Origin: Poindextera sp041691315
Lineage (GTDB): Bacteria; Pseudomonadota; Alphaproteobacteria; Caulobacterales; Caulobacteraceae
NCBI GenBank assembly: GCA_041691315.1
Contig: JBEPUW010000020.1
Span: 5,204-69,203, forward strand
Length of the DNA stretch: 64,000 bases
Direction: 5' to 3'
The notes beneath the pieces are model-generated. The model saw only the letters and a program-made list of their open reading frames with translations. It was not told the origin of the DNA and ran no database searches. A program made the position numbers and the translations under genes. Of the stretch, positions 51,588 to 61,712 are shown piece by piece (within the stretch, counting starts at the first letter, position 1; the number at the start of each line of letters is the position of its first letter).

Positions 51588-52289
51588 ATGGCGAAGATCA
51601 CCCTGGTGGACGACGACGAGAACATCGTCACGTCCGTCTCCCTGGCTCTCGAAAGCCTCGGTCACAAGGTTAAGGGCTACTATGACGGCGCCACCGGCCT
51701 GGCGGCGCTGGAGAGCGATCCGCCGGATCTCGCCATCCTGGACGTGAAGATGCCGCGCATGGACGGCATGGAGGTCTTGCGTCGCCTGCGCCAGACTTCA
51801 GAACTGCCGGTGATCATCCTCACCTCGAAGGACGAGGAGATCGACGAGATCCTCGGCTTCAACCTTGGCGCCGACGATTACATCCACAAACCCTTCAGCC
51901 AGCGGCTGCTGATCGAGCGGGTCAAGGCGGTGTTGCGCCGCGCCGACGGCCCCGATGGCGAGCCCGGGACGGCGGCGGCCGGCGGCAAGTCGATCAAGCG
52001 CGGCCGGCTGACCCTGGATTCCGCCCGCCACGACTGCCTCTGGGACGAAAGGCCGGTGAAGCTGACCGTGACCGAGTTCCTGTTGCTGCAATCGCTGGCC
52101 CAGCGCCCCGGCTTCGTCAAAAGCCGCGATAACCTGATGGACGCGGCCTACGACGATCAGGTCTATGTCGACGACCGCACTATCGACAGCCACATCAAGC
52201 GCATGCGGCGCAAGTTCCGCCAGGTCGACCCGGAATTCGACGCGATCGAAACCCTCTATGGCGTCGGCTACCGCTATCGCGAAGCCTGA
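51588..52289 (+). CDS. chvI: Response regulator ChvI
   Basis: OmpR-family regulator of the ChvG-ChvI envelope/acid-stress system of alphaproteobacteria. 233 residues: receiver domain with acidic pocket VDDDEN, phosphoacceptor Asp in LAILDVKMPRMDG near residue 52 and Lys in DYIHKPFSQ near residue 103, then a winged-helix domain with LTVTEFLLLQSLAQRPG and the terminal DAIETLYGVGYRYREA. The position ahead of the histidine kinase and the hprK/PTS genes is the conserved alphaproteobacterial arrangement. The 3' end overlaps chvG by 32 bases. Confidence 0.95.
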   Translation: MAKITLVDDDENIVTSVSLALESLGHKVKGYYDGATGLAALESDPPDLAILDVKMPRMDGMEVLRRLRQTSELPVIILTSKDEEIDEILGFNLGADDYIHKPFSQRLLIERVKAVLRRADGPDGEPGTAAAGGKSIKRGRLTLDSARHDCLWDERPVKLTVTEFLLLQSLAQRPGFVKSRDNLMDAAYDDQVYVDDRTIDSHIKRMRRKFRQVDPEFDAIETLYGVGYRYREA

Positions 52290-53874
52290 GCCGGCGGGCG
52301 AGACGCCCGAGCGGCGCTGGCGGCTGCCGGGATCGCGGCTCGGCCGGCTGATTATCGCGCTGAACCTGCTTGGGCTGGCGATTCTGATCGGCGGCGCCCT
52401 GGTGCTGAACGAGCTGCGCCGCGGCCTGATCACCGCCGAGATCGACAGCCTGACCCGCGAGGGCCGCTTCATCGCCAATATCATCGTGCAGGCGGCGGCC
52501 TCGGGCGACCCTGAGCCGGCGATGAACGCCGAGCGCGCGCGTGAGACCCTGCAGCTCTTGTTCTTCCAGGGCTCGCAGCGGGAGCGGGCCAGGGTATTCG
52601 ACGACCAGGGCGCGCTGATCGCCGATTCCTACGTGCTGAACGACCGGATCGAACAACGGCCGCTGCCGCCGATCGCCAAGCCGGGCCAGTTCAGCCTGCA
52701 CTGGAATCCGCTCACCTCCGGCGGTCAGCAAAAGACCGCCGAGGACGCGCGCGCGGCGCTCGATGCCGAGATCCAGGACGCGATGAAGGGCCAGACCGTG
52801 GCGCGCCTGCGGCCGGTCGAAAACGGCGGCCGGGTGGTCTCGGTCTCCATCCCGATCCAGAACGTGCAGGCGGTGCTTGGCGTGCTGACGCTGGAATCCG
52901 GCGACGTCGACCAGATCGTCGCCAACCAGCGGCGCGCGCTCCTGCCCTTCATCCTGATCGCCGTGCTGGTCTCGCTCTTGTCGTCCTATCTGCTCAGCCG
53001 GCTGGTCGCCCAGCCGGTGCTAAGGCTGGCGCGAGCCGCCGACCGGGTCACCGCCCAGCGCGCCCGGGCCATTTCGCTGCCTGACATCGCCAAGCGCGAC
53101 GACGAGTTGGGCGACCTCACCCGATCTCTGGAGACCATGACCACGGCGCTGTCGGAGCGGATGGACGCCATCGAGGGCTTCGCCGCCGACGTCGCCCATG
53201 AGATCCGCAACCCGCTCACCTCCATCCGTTCGGCGGTCGAGACCCTGGACCTGATCTCGGACGTCGAGGCGCGGCTGCGCCTGACCAACATCCTGAAGCA
53301 GGACGTTGGCCGGCTGGACCGGTTGATCACCGACATCTCCAACGCGTCCAGGCTGGACGCGGAGCTTTCCAGGGAGGCGCCGCGGCCGCTGGACTTCGGC
53401 AAGCTGCTGGCCGAACTGGCCGAACTCTACGCCGAGGCCGCCAAGCCGGGCGAGCCGCCGGTGCGGTTCACCCAGCCTGAGGGCGCGCCGGTCATGATCC
53501 GGGTGCGCGAGGTGCCGCTGAGCCAGGTGTTCCGCAACCTGATCGACAACGCCCGCTCCTTCTCGACCCTGTCGACGGCGCCGGACCCCGAGGTGCGGCT
53601 CAGCCTGCGACGCGCCGGCCGCCAGGCCGTCGCCACGGTCGAGGACGACGGTCCGGGCCTGCCGGCGGAGAACCTGGAGACGGTGTTCCAGCGCTTCTAT
53701 ACCGCCCGGCCGAAAGGCGCGGCCTTCGGCGGCCACTCGGGCCTTGGTCTTTCCATCGCCCGCCAGATCGTCGAGGCGCACGGGGGCCGCATCCATGCCG
53801 AAAACCGGATCGATGAGGACGGCCGCGTGATGGGCGCGCGCTTCGTGATCAGCCTGCCCGACATCGGCGCATGA
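52258..53874 (+). CDS. chvG: Sensor histidine kinase ChvG
   Basis: Membrane sensor of the ChvG-ChvI system. 538 residues from ATG 52258. TM1 is near residues 27-48 (LIIALNLLGLAILIGGALVL), followed by a periplasmic sensor domain to about residue 215. TM2 is near 220-245, then HAMP, the HisKA phosphoacceptor His in DVAHEIRNPLTSIRSAVE near residue 315, and an ATPase domain with NLIDNARSF, VEDDGPGLP and GGHSGLGLSIARQIVEAHGG. In rhizobia the periplasmic regulator ExoR inhibits the sensor; no exoR is in view. The stop overlaps hprK (ATGA). Confidence 0.94.
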   Translation: MASATAIAKPEPAGETPERRWRLPGSRLGRLIIALNLLGLAILIGGALVLNELRRGLITAEIDSLTREGRFIANIIVQAAASGDPEPAMNAERARETLQLLFFQGSQRERARVFDDQGALIADSYVLNDRIEQRPLPPIAKPGQFSLHWNPLTSGGQQKTAEDARAALDAEIQDAMKGQTVARLRPVENGGRVVSVSIPIQNVQAVLGVLTLESGDVDQIVANQRRALLPFILIAVLVSLLSSYLLSRLVAQPVLRLARAADRVTAQRARAISLPDIAKRDDELGDLTRSLETMTTALSERMDAIEGFAADVAHEIRNPLTSIRSAVETLDLISDVEARLRLTNILKQDVGRLDRLITDISNASRLDAELSREAPRPLDFGKLLAELAELYAEAAKPGEPPVRFTQPEGAPVMIRVREVPLSQVFRNLIDNARSFSTLSTAPDPEVRLSLRRAGRQAVATVEDDGPGLPAENLETVFQRFYTARPKGAAFGGHSGLGLSIARQIVEAHGGRIHAENRIDEDGRVMGARFVISLPDIGA

Positions 53875-54362
53875 TCCGGCACGCCGGCCTGATCGCCCGT
53901 TTCGAGCGCGGAACCTGGCGCGGCGTCCTGATCGAAGGGCCTTCAGGCGCCGGCAAGAGCGACCTGGCGCTGCGGGCGCTGGACCAGGGCTGGAGTCTGG
54001 TCGCCGACGACCGGACCCTGGTCTGGGCCTCCGGCCGCCGCCTCTACGGCCGCGCGCCGGACAGCCTGGCTGGGCTGATCGAGGTCCGCGGCCATGGCCT
54101 GCTCACTGTCCCGCGAAGATCGTTCGCCGCCATCGCGCTGGTGGCGCGGTGTTTGCAGCCCGAGGCCATGGAACGCATGCCGGAGCCGGCCGCCTTGAGC
54201 CTGCTCGACCTCACCCTGCCGCTGGTCGCCGTCGCGGCGATCGAGGCCTCGGCGCCCGCGAAACTCGGTCGCGCCCTGAGCCTGTTGGACTTCGCCGACA
54301 ACAGGCGTATCAAACGGCCCGCGCTGGCCGAGTTTTCGCCGGGCGCGGGAGGGGTCCCGTGA
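53871..54362 (+). CDS. hprK: HPr kinase/phosphorylase, short alphaproteobacterial form
   Basis: Phosphorylates HPr on its regulatory serine. 163 residues, only the catalytic domain without the N-terminal domain of Firmicutes enzymes, as is usual in alphaproteobacteria. Walker A is LIEGPSGAGKSDLALRAL near residue 22; VADDRTLVW follows, and the signature LIEVRGHGLLTVP is near residue 70. Start ATG 53871 overlaps the chvG stop. With the EIIA and HPr genes that follow it forms the regulatory, non-transport PTS of this group. Confidence 0.93.
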   Translation: MIRHAGLIARFERGTWRGVLIEGPSGAGKSDLALRALDQGWSLVADDRTLVWASGRRLYGRAPDSLAGLIEVRGHGLLTVPRRSFAAIALVARCLQPEAMERMPEPAALSLLDLTLPLVAVAAIEASAPAKLGRALSLLDFADNRRIKRPALAEFSPGAGGVP

Positions 54363-54372
54363 GATTTCGCAC

Positions 54373-54777
54373 ATGATCGGCCTCGTGATCGTCACGCACG
54401 GGCGATTGGCGGCGGAGTTTATCTCCGCCATGGAGCATGTGGTCGGGCCTCAGGCCGGCGTGCTCGCCGTCTGCATCGGCCCGGAAGACGACATGGAGCA
54501 GCGCCGCAAGGACATCCTGCAGGCCGCCGCGACGGTCGAGCAGGGCCAGGGCGTCATCCTGCTCACCGACATGTTCGGCGGCACGCCGTCGAACCTGGCC
54601 ATCTCGGTGATGGAGCAGACCCACGCCGAGGTGATCGCCGGCCTGAACCTGCCGATGCTGATCAAGCTGGCCAGCGTGCGCACTCGCGAGCCGTTGGCGG
54701 CCTGTGTCGCTTACGCCCAGGAGGCCGGCCGGAAATACATCTCCGTCGCCTCCTATGTCCTGGCCGGCGAGAAGTAG
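54373..54777 (+). CDS. PTS mannose-family EIIA component
   Basis: A 134-residue EIIA(Man)-fold phosphocarrier. The phosphoacceptor His is in LVIVTHGRLAAEF (residue 9), and GVILLTDMFGGTPSNLA near residue 58 is the family signature. No EIIB, EIIC or EIID gene is present, so it is probably regulatory, taking phosphate from HPr and acting on other proteins, as in other alphaproteobacteria. It lies 10 bases after hprK and 7 bases before ptsH. Confidence 0.93.
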   Translation: MIGLVIVTHGRLAAEFISAMEHVVGPQAGVLAVCIGPEDDMEQRRKDILQAAATVEQGQGVILLTDMFGGTPSNLAISVMEQTHAEVIAGLNLPMLIKLASVRTREPLAACVAYAQEAGRKYISVASYVLAGEK

Positions 54778-54784
54778 CCGCCCC

Positions 54785-55063
54785 GTGTCGGTGAAGGCCG
54801 CCGCCACCGTCGAGATCCTGAACGAGCGTGGCCTGCACGCGCGCGCCTCGGCCAAGTTCGTCAAGCTGGCCAGCGAGTTCGACGCCGAGGTCACCGTCAG
54901 CCGCGACGAACAGAAGGTCGACGCCCGCTCGATCATGGGCCTGATGATGCTGGCCGCCGGCCCCGGCTCCAGCATCGACATCGCCGCCGATGGCCCCGAC
55001 GCCCAAGCCGCCATCGACGCCCTGTCCGAACTGGTCGCCAGCCGCTTCGACGAAGAGCGCTAA
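54785..55063 (+). CDS. ptsH: Phosphocarrier protein HPr
   Basis: A 92-residue HPr. The enzyme I-dependent His is in ERGLHARASAKFVKLA near residue 19 and the HprK target Ser is in VDARSIMGLMMLAAG near residue 50. GTG 54785 is the first start that gives a normal N-terminus; the frame open to 54704 is shadow of the EIIA gene. It closes the chvI-chvG-hprK-EIIA-ptsH cluster. Enzyme I is not in the window. Confidence 0.94.
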   Translation: MSVKAAATVEILNERGLHARASAKFVKLASEFDAEVTVSRDEQKVDARSIMGLMMLAAGPGSSIDIAADGPDAQAAIDALSELVASRFDEER

Positions 55064-55088
55064 AAGACCTCACCCACCGGACTAGGGC

Positions 55089-55108
55089 ATATAACGATTT
55101 CCTTATAT
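55089..55108. promoter_or_regulatory. Palindromic operator upstream of ahcY, SahR-like
   Basis: ATATAACGA-TT-TCCTTATAT: two 9-base half-sites matching at 8 of 9 positions, 63 bases before the ahcY start. An AT-rich long dyad in front of the S-adenosylhomocysteine hydrolase gene fits the ArsR-family regulator SahR, known to control methionine-cycle genes in Proteobacteria. The regulator itself is not adjacent. The CTATAGAG-like sequence at 55136 may be part of the promoter. Confidence 0.6.
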
Positions 55109-55171
55109 CCCTGTTGCCCAGCGACCGTCCGCCCGCTATAGAGCCGCTCTCGTTTATCCAAGGAGCCGCCC

Positions 55172-56563
<1,392 letters not shown>

Positions 56564-56572
56564 GGGCGCGCC

Positions 56573-57391
56573 ATCCCGACCGTCCTCATCCTCTCCAGCT
56601 TCGTCGCCGCCAGCCGGGTTGGCGGCGGCATGCAGGCGCTGGCGCTGTCCCGGCTGGGGATGGAGCCGATCCTGGTCCCAACCGTGCAGTTCGGCCGCCA
56701 TCCGGGCTGGGGCGCGCCGGGCGGTAAGCCGGTCGAGCCCGAGACGATGGCGGCCATGCTGCAGGGCATCGAGCTTCAGGGCGTCTTCGGCCGGCTGGAC
56801 GCGGTGATCTGCGGCTATTTCGCCTCGGTCGATCAGGTGGTCATCGCGGCCCGGATCCTGGACACCGTGCGCGCCGCCAGCCCCGCGGTGCGGCTGGTGG
56901 TCGATCCGGTCATGGGCGATGCCGGCAAGGGCCTCTATGTGCGCGAAGACGTCGCCAAGGCGATCGCCGCCGACCTTGTCCCGCGCGCCGACCTGATCGC
57001 GCCTAACGCGTGGGAACTGGCGCGGCTGACCGGCCTGCCCGTCGATGACGCGGAAACTGCGGTCAAGGCGGCGCGGACCTTAAGCGCGGCGGTCCTGGTC
57101 TCGTCGGTCCCGGCCGGCGATCAGATCGGCGTCGTCCATGTCGACACGAGGGGTGCGCTGCTGGCCACCCACCCCCGCGCCCGCGGCGCCCCGAAGGGCA
57201 CGGGCGACCTGCTCACCGCCCTCTTCACCGCCGCCCGCATCAAGGGCCAGTCCCCCCGCAAGGCCCTGGCCGCCGCGGTCGGCGGCGTCGCCGAAGCGGT
57301 CACCGCGTCCGGCGAGGCCCAGGAACTGCCCATCGAAAGCCTTCCCGCGCGCCTCGGTCCCTCAAAGCGGGTGCGGGTCGAAGCGGTTTAG
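56573..57391 (+). CDS. Pyridoxal kinase-like (PfkB/ThiD superfamily), apparent ATC start
   Basis: A vitamin B6-type kinase of the ribokinase superfamily, about 272 residues. The N-terminal substrate segment is VLILSSFVAASRVGGG, followed by LSRLGMEPILVPTVQFGRHP, VVDPVMGDAGKGLYV near residue 125, IAPNAWELARLTG near residue 145 and the anion-hole/catalytic GAPKGTGDLLTALF near residue 210. The first usual start is ATG 56630, which would delete the conserved N-terminal strand. Homology reaches to ATC 56573, with AAGGG 6 bases upstream, and the frame is closed by the ahcY TAA at 56561. No ATG, GTG or TTG lies between. The end overlaps the convergent asd gene. Confidence 0.8.
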   Translation: MPTVLILSSFVAASRVGGGMQALALSRLGMEPILVPTVQFGRHPGWGAPGGKPVEPETMAAMLQGIELQGVFGRLDAVICGYFASVDQVVIAARILDTVRAASPAVRLVVDPVMGDAGKGLYVREDVAKAIAADLVPRADLIAPNAWELARLTGLPVDDAETAVKAARTLSAAVLVSSVPAGDQIGVVHVDTRGALLATHPRARGAPKGTGDLLTALFTAARIKGQSPRKALAAAVGGVAEAVTASGEAQELPIESLPARLGPSKRVRVEAV

Positions 57392-58425
57392 CCTGGCAAC
57401 GCCTCGACGCGGGCCAGGAGGCCGCGTTCGTGGGCGAGTTGGGCGATCTGGACGGCGTTGAGGGCAGCGCCCTTGCGCAGGTTGTCGGAGACCACCCAGA
57501 TGTTCAGGCCGTTCTCCACCGTCGGGTCGTTGCGGATGCGGCTGACATAGACGGCGAACTCGCCTTGCGCCTCTTTCGGCGTGATGTAGCCGGTCGGCTC
57601 GTGCTTATCGACCACCACGACGCCGGGCGCCTCGCGCAGGATGTCGCGCGCCTCGTCCTCGTCCAGATGACGCTCGAATTCCAGGTTCACCGCTTCCGAA
57701 TGGCCGACAAAGACCGGCACGCGCACGCAGGTGACGGTGAGCTTGATCGACGGATCGACAATCTTATGGGTCTCGTCCCACATCTTGTGTTCCTCGTCGG
57801 TGTAGCCGTCATCCATGAAATTGTTGGCGAAGGGGATGACGTTGAAGGCGATCTGCTTCGGATAGACCTTCGGCGCGCTAGGACCGAGCGAATAGATGCC
57901 CTTGGTCTGGTCCCACAGTTCGTCCATCGCCGCCTTGCCGGAGCCGGAGACCGACTGATAGGTCGAGACCACCGCCCGCTTGATCTTCGCCGCGTCATGC
58001 AGCGGCTTCAGCGCCACCACCAGCTGCACCGTCGAGCAGTTCGGATTGGCGATGATGTTCTTCTTGCGCGCCAGTTCGATCGCATCGGGGTTCACTTCCG
58101 GCACGATCAGCGGCACGTCGGGATCCATCCGCCAGGCCGAGGAATTGTCGATGACCAGAGCGCCGGCCTTGGCGATCTTTGGGCTCCACTCGCGCGAAAA
58201 AGCGCCCGAGACGCTCATCAGCACCAGGTCGACGGATGAGAAGTCGAACTTGTCGATGTCCAGACAATAGAGCCGCTGTTCGCGGAAATTGACCTCGAGC
58301 CCAATGGATTTGCGCGAAGCCACGGCAAATATCTCGTCCACGGGGAACTCAAGTTCCTCGAGGATCGCCAACATCTCGCGGCCCACATTGCCCGTGGCGC
58401 CGACAACGGCTACCCGGTAACCCAT
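57388..58425 (-). CDS. asd: Aspartate-semialdehyde dehydrogenase
   Basis: Reduces aspartyl phosphate to aspartate semialdehyde for lysine, diaminopimelate, threonine and methionine. 345 residues. NADP-binding VVGATGNVGREML is at the N-terminus, the catalytic Cys in ANPNCSTVQLV near residue 130, and the substrate-binding stretch TYQSVSGSGKAAMDEL near residue 160. It is convergent with the pyridoxal-kinase-like gene, overlapping by 4 bases, and 87 bases beyond its start lies the stop of mtgA. Confidence 0.95.
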   Translation of the reverse strand: MGYRVAVVGATGNVGREMLAILEELEFPVDEIFAVASRKSIGLEVNFREQRLYCLDIDKFDFSSVDLVLMSVSGAFSREWSPKIAKAGALVIDNSSAWRMDPDVPLIVPEVNPDAIELARKKNIIANPNCSTVQLVVALKPLHDAAKIKRAVVSTYQSVSGSGKAAMDELWDQTKGIYSLGPSAPKVYPKQIAFNVIPFANNFMDDGYTDEEHKMWDETHKIVDPSIKLTVTCVRVPVFVGHSEAVNLEFERHLDEDEARDILREAPGVVVVDKHEPTGYITPKEAQGEFAVYVSRIRNDPTVENGLNIWVVSDNLRKGAALNAVQIAQLAHERGLLARVEALPG

Positions 58426-58512
58426 CGGTATTCTCCTGATTTTATCGAGCCGCGCGAAATACGCCCGTTGACGCCCTGAGGCAAGGTGGGGCCGAGGCGG
58501 CGGCCGATCAAC

Positions 58513-59280
58513 CTACCGCCTCACGCAGTCGGCCAGGCCGTCGTTGCGGATCGCGCCCATGGCCCGGTCGATATGGCCGGTGCGGCGCGCGACGTAGCGG
58601 CCAGGATCGTCGACCGAGTATTTCAGCGGCCGGGGCAGGACGGCGATCAGTCGGGCCGACTCCGCCGCCGTGAGCCTCGAGGCCGGCTTGTGGAAGAAGT
58701 GCTGGCTGGCCGCCTCCGCGCCGTACACGCCGGGACCGAACTCGATGACGTTCAGGTACATCTCCATGATCCGCGGCTTGCCCCAGATGGCCTCGATCAG
58801 CACCGTGTACCAGGCCTCGACAGCCTTGCGCACATAGTCGCGGCCGGGCCAGAGGAAGACGTTCTTGGCGGTCTGCTGGCTGATGGTCGAGCCGCCGCGG
58901 ATGCGGTTCGGCCGCCGCTCGTTGTTCTTCATCGCCTTTTCAATGGCGCCGAAATCGAAGCCGTGGTTCGAGCAGAACAGCGAGTCCTCCGAGGCCACGG
59001 CGGCGGCGGGCAAGGAAGGCGACATGTCGCCGAGCGAGCGCCACTGGTAGTCCATCCCGTGGCCCTGGAGCAGGCGTTCGATCATCAGAATGGTGATGGG
59101 CGGCGGCGCGAACTTGTAGACCACCACGCTGACCGGCGGCACGACGACGGCGATCAGCACCAGCGTCAGCAACAGATGCCGCACCAGCCGCCAGAAGCCG
59201 CCGCGTGATTTCGCCTTGGCCGGACGGCCCCGCGGACGCGCCCGCGGTCTCGACTTCGCCTTAGCCGGTTCTCGCGCCAT
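58513..59280 (-). CDS. mtgA: Monofunctional peptidoglycan glycosyltransferase
   Basis: Polymerises lipid II into glycan strands (GT51 family) without a transpeptidase domain. 255 residues: a basic N-terminus, one transmembrane helix near residues 35-58 (HLLLTLVLIAVVVPPVSVVV), the catalytic Glu in AVASEDSLFCSNHGFDF near residue 98, RGGSTISQQTAKNVFLWPGR near residue 130 and EMYLNVIEFGPGVYGAE near residue 175. It acts at the periplasmic face of the inner membrane. Confidence 0.94.
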   Translation of the reverse strand: MAREPAKAKSRPRARPRGRPAKAKSRGGFWRLVRHLLLTLVLIAVVVPPVSVVVYKFAPPPITILMIERLLQGHGMDYQWRSLGDMSPSLPAAAVASEDSLFCSNHGFDFGAIEKAMKNNERRPNRIRGGSTISQQTAKNVFLWPGRDYVRKAVEAWYTVLIEAIWGKPRIMEMYLNVIEFGPGVYGAEAASQHFFHKPASRLTAAESARLIAVLPRPLKYSVDDPGRYVARRTGHIDRAMGAIRNDGLADCVRR

Positions 59281-59358
59281 TCAACCTCTTGTCTTGACCT
59301 TAAGGCGCGATGCTAGCGAGGCTTGAACCTCAAGTCGCGCGGACGTTGGAGCCCCTAC

Positions 59359-60024
59359 ATGATCGTAACCGAAGCCGTCGAGCGCCGCATCTCGGTCAGG
59401 GCCTTCAGGCCCGATCCGGTGCCGGGCGCCCTGGTCCGCGAGATCCTGGAGATCGCCAAGCGCGCGCCCTCCGGCGGCAATCTGCAGCCCTGGCGCGTCC
59501 ACGCCCTGGCCGGAGAGCCGCTGGCCGAGCTGAAGATCCTGGCCGCCGCCAAGATGGCCGCCGGCGGCGACGAGCCGGAATACGAGGTCTATCCGGCCAA
59601 TCTGTGGGAGCCGTTCCGCACCCGCCGCTATCAGTGCGGCGAGGACCTCTATGCCTCGATCGGCATCCCGCGCGAGGACCGGCCCGCGCGTTTGCGCCAG
59701 CTGGCCAACAACGTGAACTTCTTCGGCGCGCCGGTGGGGCTGTTCTTCTCGCTGGAGCGGAAACTCGGGCCGCCGCAATGGTCGGACGTCGGCATGTACA
59801 TGCAGACGGTGATGCTGCTGGCGGTCGAGCGTGGCCTGGACACCTGTCCGCAGGAGTTCTGGGCCCGGGTCCCGAAGACCGCCGGCGACTTCATCGGCTT
59901 AGGCGACGACCACATCCTGTTTTCCGGCATGGCGCTCGGCTATCGCGATGAGAACGCGCCGATCAACGGCTGGCGCACCCGCCGCGACGATTTCGAGGTG
60001 TTCGCGGAGATGCGCGGGTTTTAG
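59359..60024 (+). CDS. Nitroreductase-family flavoprotein
   Basis: A 221-residue FMN-dependent oxidoreductase. FMN-binding segments are RRISVRAFRPDPV near residue 9, APSGGNLQPWRVHAL near residue 40 and QTVMLLAVERGLDTCPQEFW near residue 155. Substrates of the family are nitroaromatics, quinones or enones. ATG 59359 has a GGAG 7 bases upstream. It is divergent from mtgA and convergent with the DUF2147 gene. Confidence 0.9.
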   Translation: MIVTEAVERRISVRAFRPDPVPGALVREILEIAKRAPSGGNLQPWRVHALAGEPLAELKILAAAKMAAGGDEPEYEVYPANLWEPFRTRRYQCGEDLYASIGIPREDRPARLRQLANNVNFFGAPVGLFFSLERKLGPPQWSDVGMYMQTVMLLAVERGLDTCPQEFWARVPKTAGDFIGLGDDHILFSGMALGYRDENAPINGWRTRRDDFEVFAEMRGF

Positions 60025-60027
60025 CCG

Positions 60028-60477
60028 CTACTTGCGGCGCAGCCAGATCTGGGTGCGCCCAAGCGCCTCGACGCCCATATAGCCGCGCACGGTCAGCGTC
60101 TTGCCGTCGGCGCTCTCGGTCATCTTCGCCGAGAAGATATTGCCCGAGTCCGGATCGAGGATGGACCCGTCCGTCCAGGACAACGGGACGCTTGGATCCG
60201 GCATCAGCGCCCACAGCACCCGCATGCCGGTGATGCGCTGGTTGTGGAGCGTCCCCTGGCACTTGTCGCAGATGCGATTGGGCGGGTCGCCGTTCAACGC
60301 GCCGGCCAGCCACCCTTGCACCTCGCCGCCGCCCACCGTCCTGACGGTGATCAGCGCCAGCGGCTTGCCGTCCTCGGTGATCGCCCAGAGCCCGTCGGGG
60401 CGCGGCGCGGCCAGGGCCGACGTCGCCATCACCGAAAGGAGAACGGCGAAAAGTCCGATCGCCGTTGGTCTCGACAT
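60028..60477 (-). CDS. DUF2147-family exported protein
   Basis: A 149-residue secreted protein. The signal peptide is IGLFAVLLSVMATSALAAP, followed directly by PDGLWAITEDGKPLALI, the usual DUF2147 opening. CDKCQG near residue 83 and NIFSAKMTESADGKTLTVRG, with a closing GRTQIWLRR, complete the beta-barrel-like pattern. ATG 60477 with GGAG 7 bases upstream is preferred to ATG 60507; the much longer frame up to 61686 is shadow of the acyltransferase gene. Probably periplasmic, function unknown. Confidence 0.82.
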   Translation of the reverse strand: MSRPTAIGLFAVLLSVMATSALAAPRPDGLWAITEDGKPLALITVRTVGGGEVQGWLAGALNGDPPNRICDKCQGTLHNQRITGMRVLWALMPDPSVPLSWTDGSILDPDSGNIFSAKMTESADGKTLTVRGYMGVEALGRTQIWLRRK

Positions 60478-60548
60478 GGGTCGGCTCCGCTCATCAACCT
60501 TGAGCATGATTACGCCGCGCGCCCGGCCGGTTGCAATCCGCCACTGCG

Positions 60549-61649
60549 TCAGGCGCCTTCGAGGCCGAGGACCGGGCTGGGCGCCGGTCGCACGCGCCTG
60601 ATCCAGCGGTGCGACGGGCGTTCGACCAGGTGGTGCAACAGGGCCGCGAGCCCGATGCAGCTGGCCGCGTAGGCGAAGACGACGCCCGTCGCCGCCAAGG
60701 GCGCCAGCGGCGCGCGGCTGAAGTGCCAGACCAGCCAGAGCAACGGCATGACGTGCACCAGATAGAGGGGAAAGGAGATCCGACCGAGGAAGAGCACCGG
60801 CGTCGACGACAGGAACCGGTCGACGCTGCCGGCGCGGAACGACAGGCAGAAGATCAGAACCGCGAACCCGGTGGGGGTGAGCAGCCGGCCATACTGAAAA
60901 TGGCAGGCCAGGCCGATGCCGATGCAGACCAGGATCGCGGCCATGCCCGCCCAGCGCGCCGCGCCGTCGGCGACCCGCTGTCGCGCCCGGCAGATGGCCA
61001 TGCCGGCTGTGAAACAGCAGGCCATCCGCGCCAGGGCCGAGGCCTGGTCGATGGTATTGCTGCCCGCGGTTCCGACGGCGATCTGGAACAGGGCGAGCGC
61101 GGTCAAAGCGACGGCCGCGGTGGCGATAGCCGCCGCCAGCGAACACCGGACCATCAGCCAGGCCAGCAACGGGAAGGCGGCGTAACCGACCAACTCGACG
61201 CTCAGCGACCAGACCGGCTGGTTCCAGTCGCCGCCATCGGCGCCCACCCAGCGCGTGGCCAGGAAGGCGGTGCGCGCGAAGGCGCTGAGCGAGAAATTGT
61301 CCGCGTCCTTCAGCCGGTACCAAGCCACGAAGCCCGGATCGGCCAGGGCCAGCAACAGGAGCAGCCCCAGTACCGCGAGGCTCAAAGGATAGACCCGGAC
61401 GATCCTGGCCAGGGCGAAGCGGCCGGTCACGCTGGCCGTCGGCCGCACGAACTCGGTGCCGTGCACCCACATCAGGATGAAGCCGGACAGCACGAAAAAG
61501 AGGTCGACGCCGACCCAGCCGACCGAAGAGACCCAGATCCGACCCAACCACGCAGCCCCGATCAGCGGGGCCAAGAGGCTGATGTGGAACAGCATTACCC
61601 AGACGGCCGCGATGCCGCGAAGACCGGTCAGACTGGGGATGTCGCGCAT
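60549..61649 (-). CDS. Acyltransferase 3 family membrane protein
   Basis: A 366-residue integral membrane acyltransferase (OafA/YrhL type) with about ten hydrophobic segments. The N-terminus has SLTGLRGIAAVWVMLFHISL with the conserved Arg and His, then VGVDLFFVLSGFILMW near residue 48 and FLGRISFPLYLVHVM near residue 305. Such enzymes usually acetylate O-antigen, exopolysaccharide or peptidoglycan. The acceptor is not indicated by the neighbours. It lies upstream of the DUF2147 gene on the same strand. Confidence 0.92.
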   Translation of the reverse strand: MRDIPSLTGLRGIAAVWVMLFHISLLAPLIGAAWLGRIWVSSVGWVGVDLFFVLSGFILMWVHGTEFVRPTASVTGRFALARIVRVYPLSLAVLGLLLLLALADPGFVAWYRLKDADNFSLSAFARTAFLATRWVGADGGDWNQPVWSLSVELVGYAAFPLLAWLMVRCSLAAAIATAAVALTALALFQIAVGTAGSNTIDQASALARMACCFTAGMAICRARQRVADGAARWAGMAAILVCIGIGLACHFQYGRLLTPTGFAVLIFCLSFRAGSVDRFLSSTPVLFLGRISFPLYLVHVMPLLWLVWHFSRAPLAPLAATGVVFAYAASCIGLAALLHHLVERPSHRWIRRVRPAPSPVLGLEGA

Positions 61650-61712
61650 GGGTCGGCCTTCTCGCGAAGCGCCATCCTCGGCCCACGACGATTGAGAAAG
61701 GCTTGCGGCCGT

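Noticed and set aside
60028..61686. A 552-codon minus-strand frame that seems to fuse an upstream domain to the DUF2147 protein
   Set aside because: Only the last 149 codons, beginning with a signal peptide and a ribosome-binding site, look like protein. The rest is a shifted reading of the acyltransferase gene.
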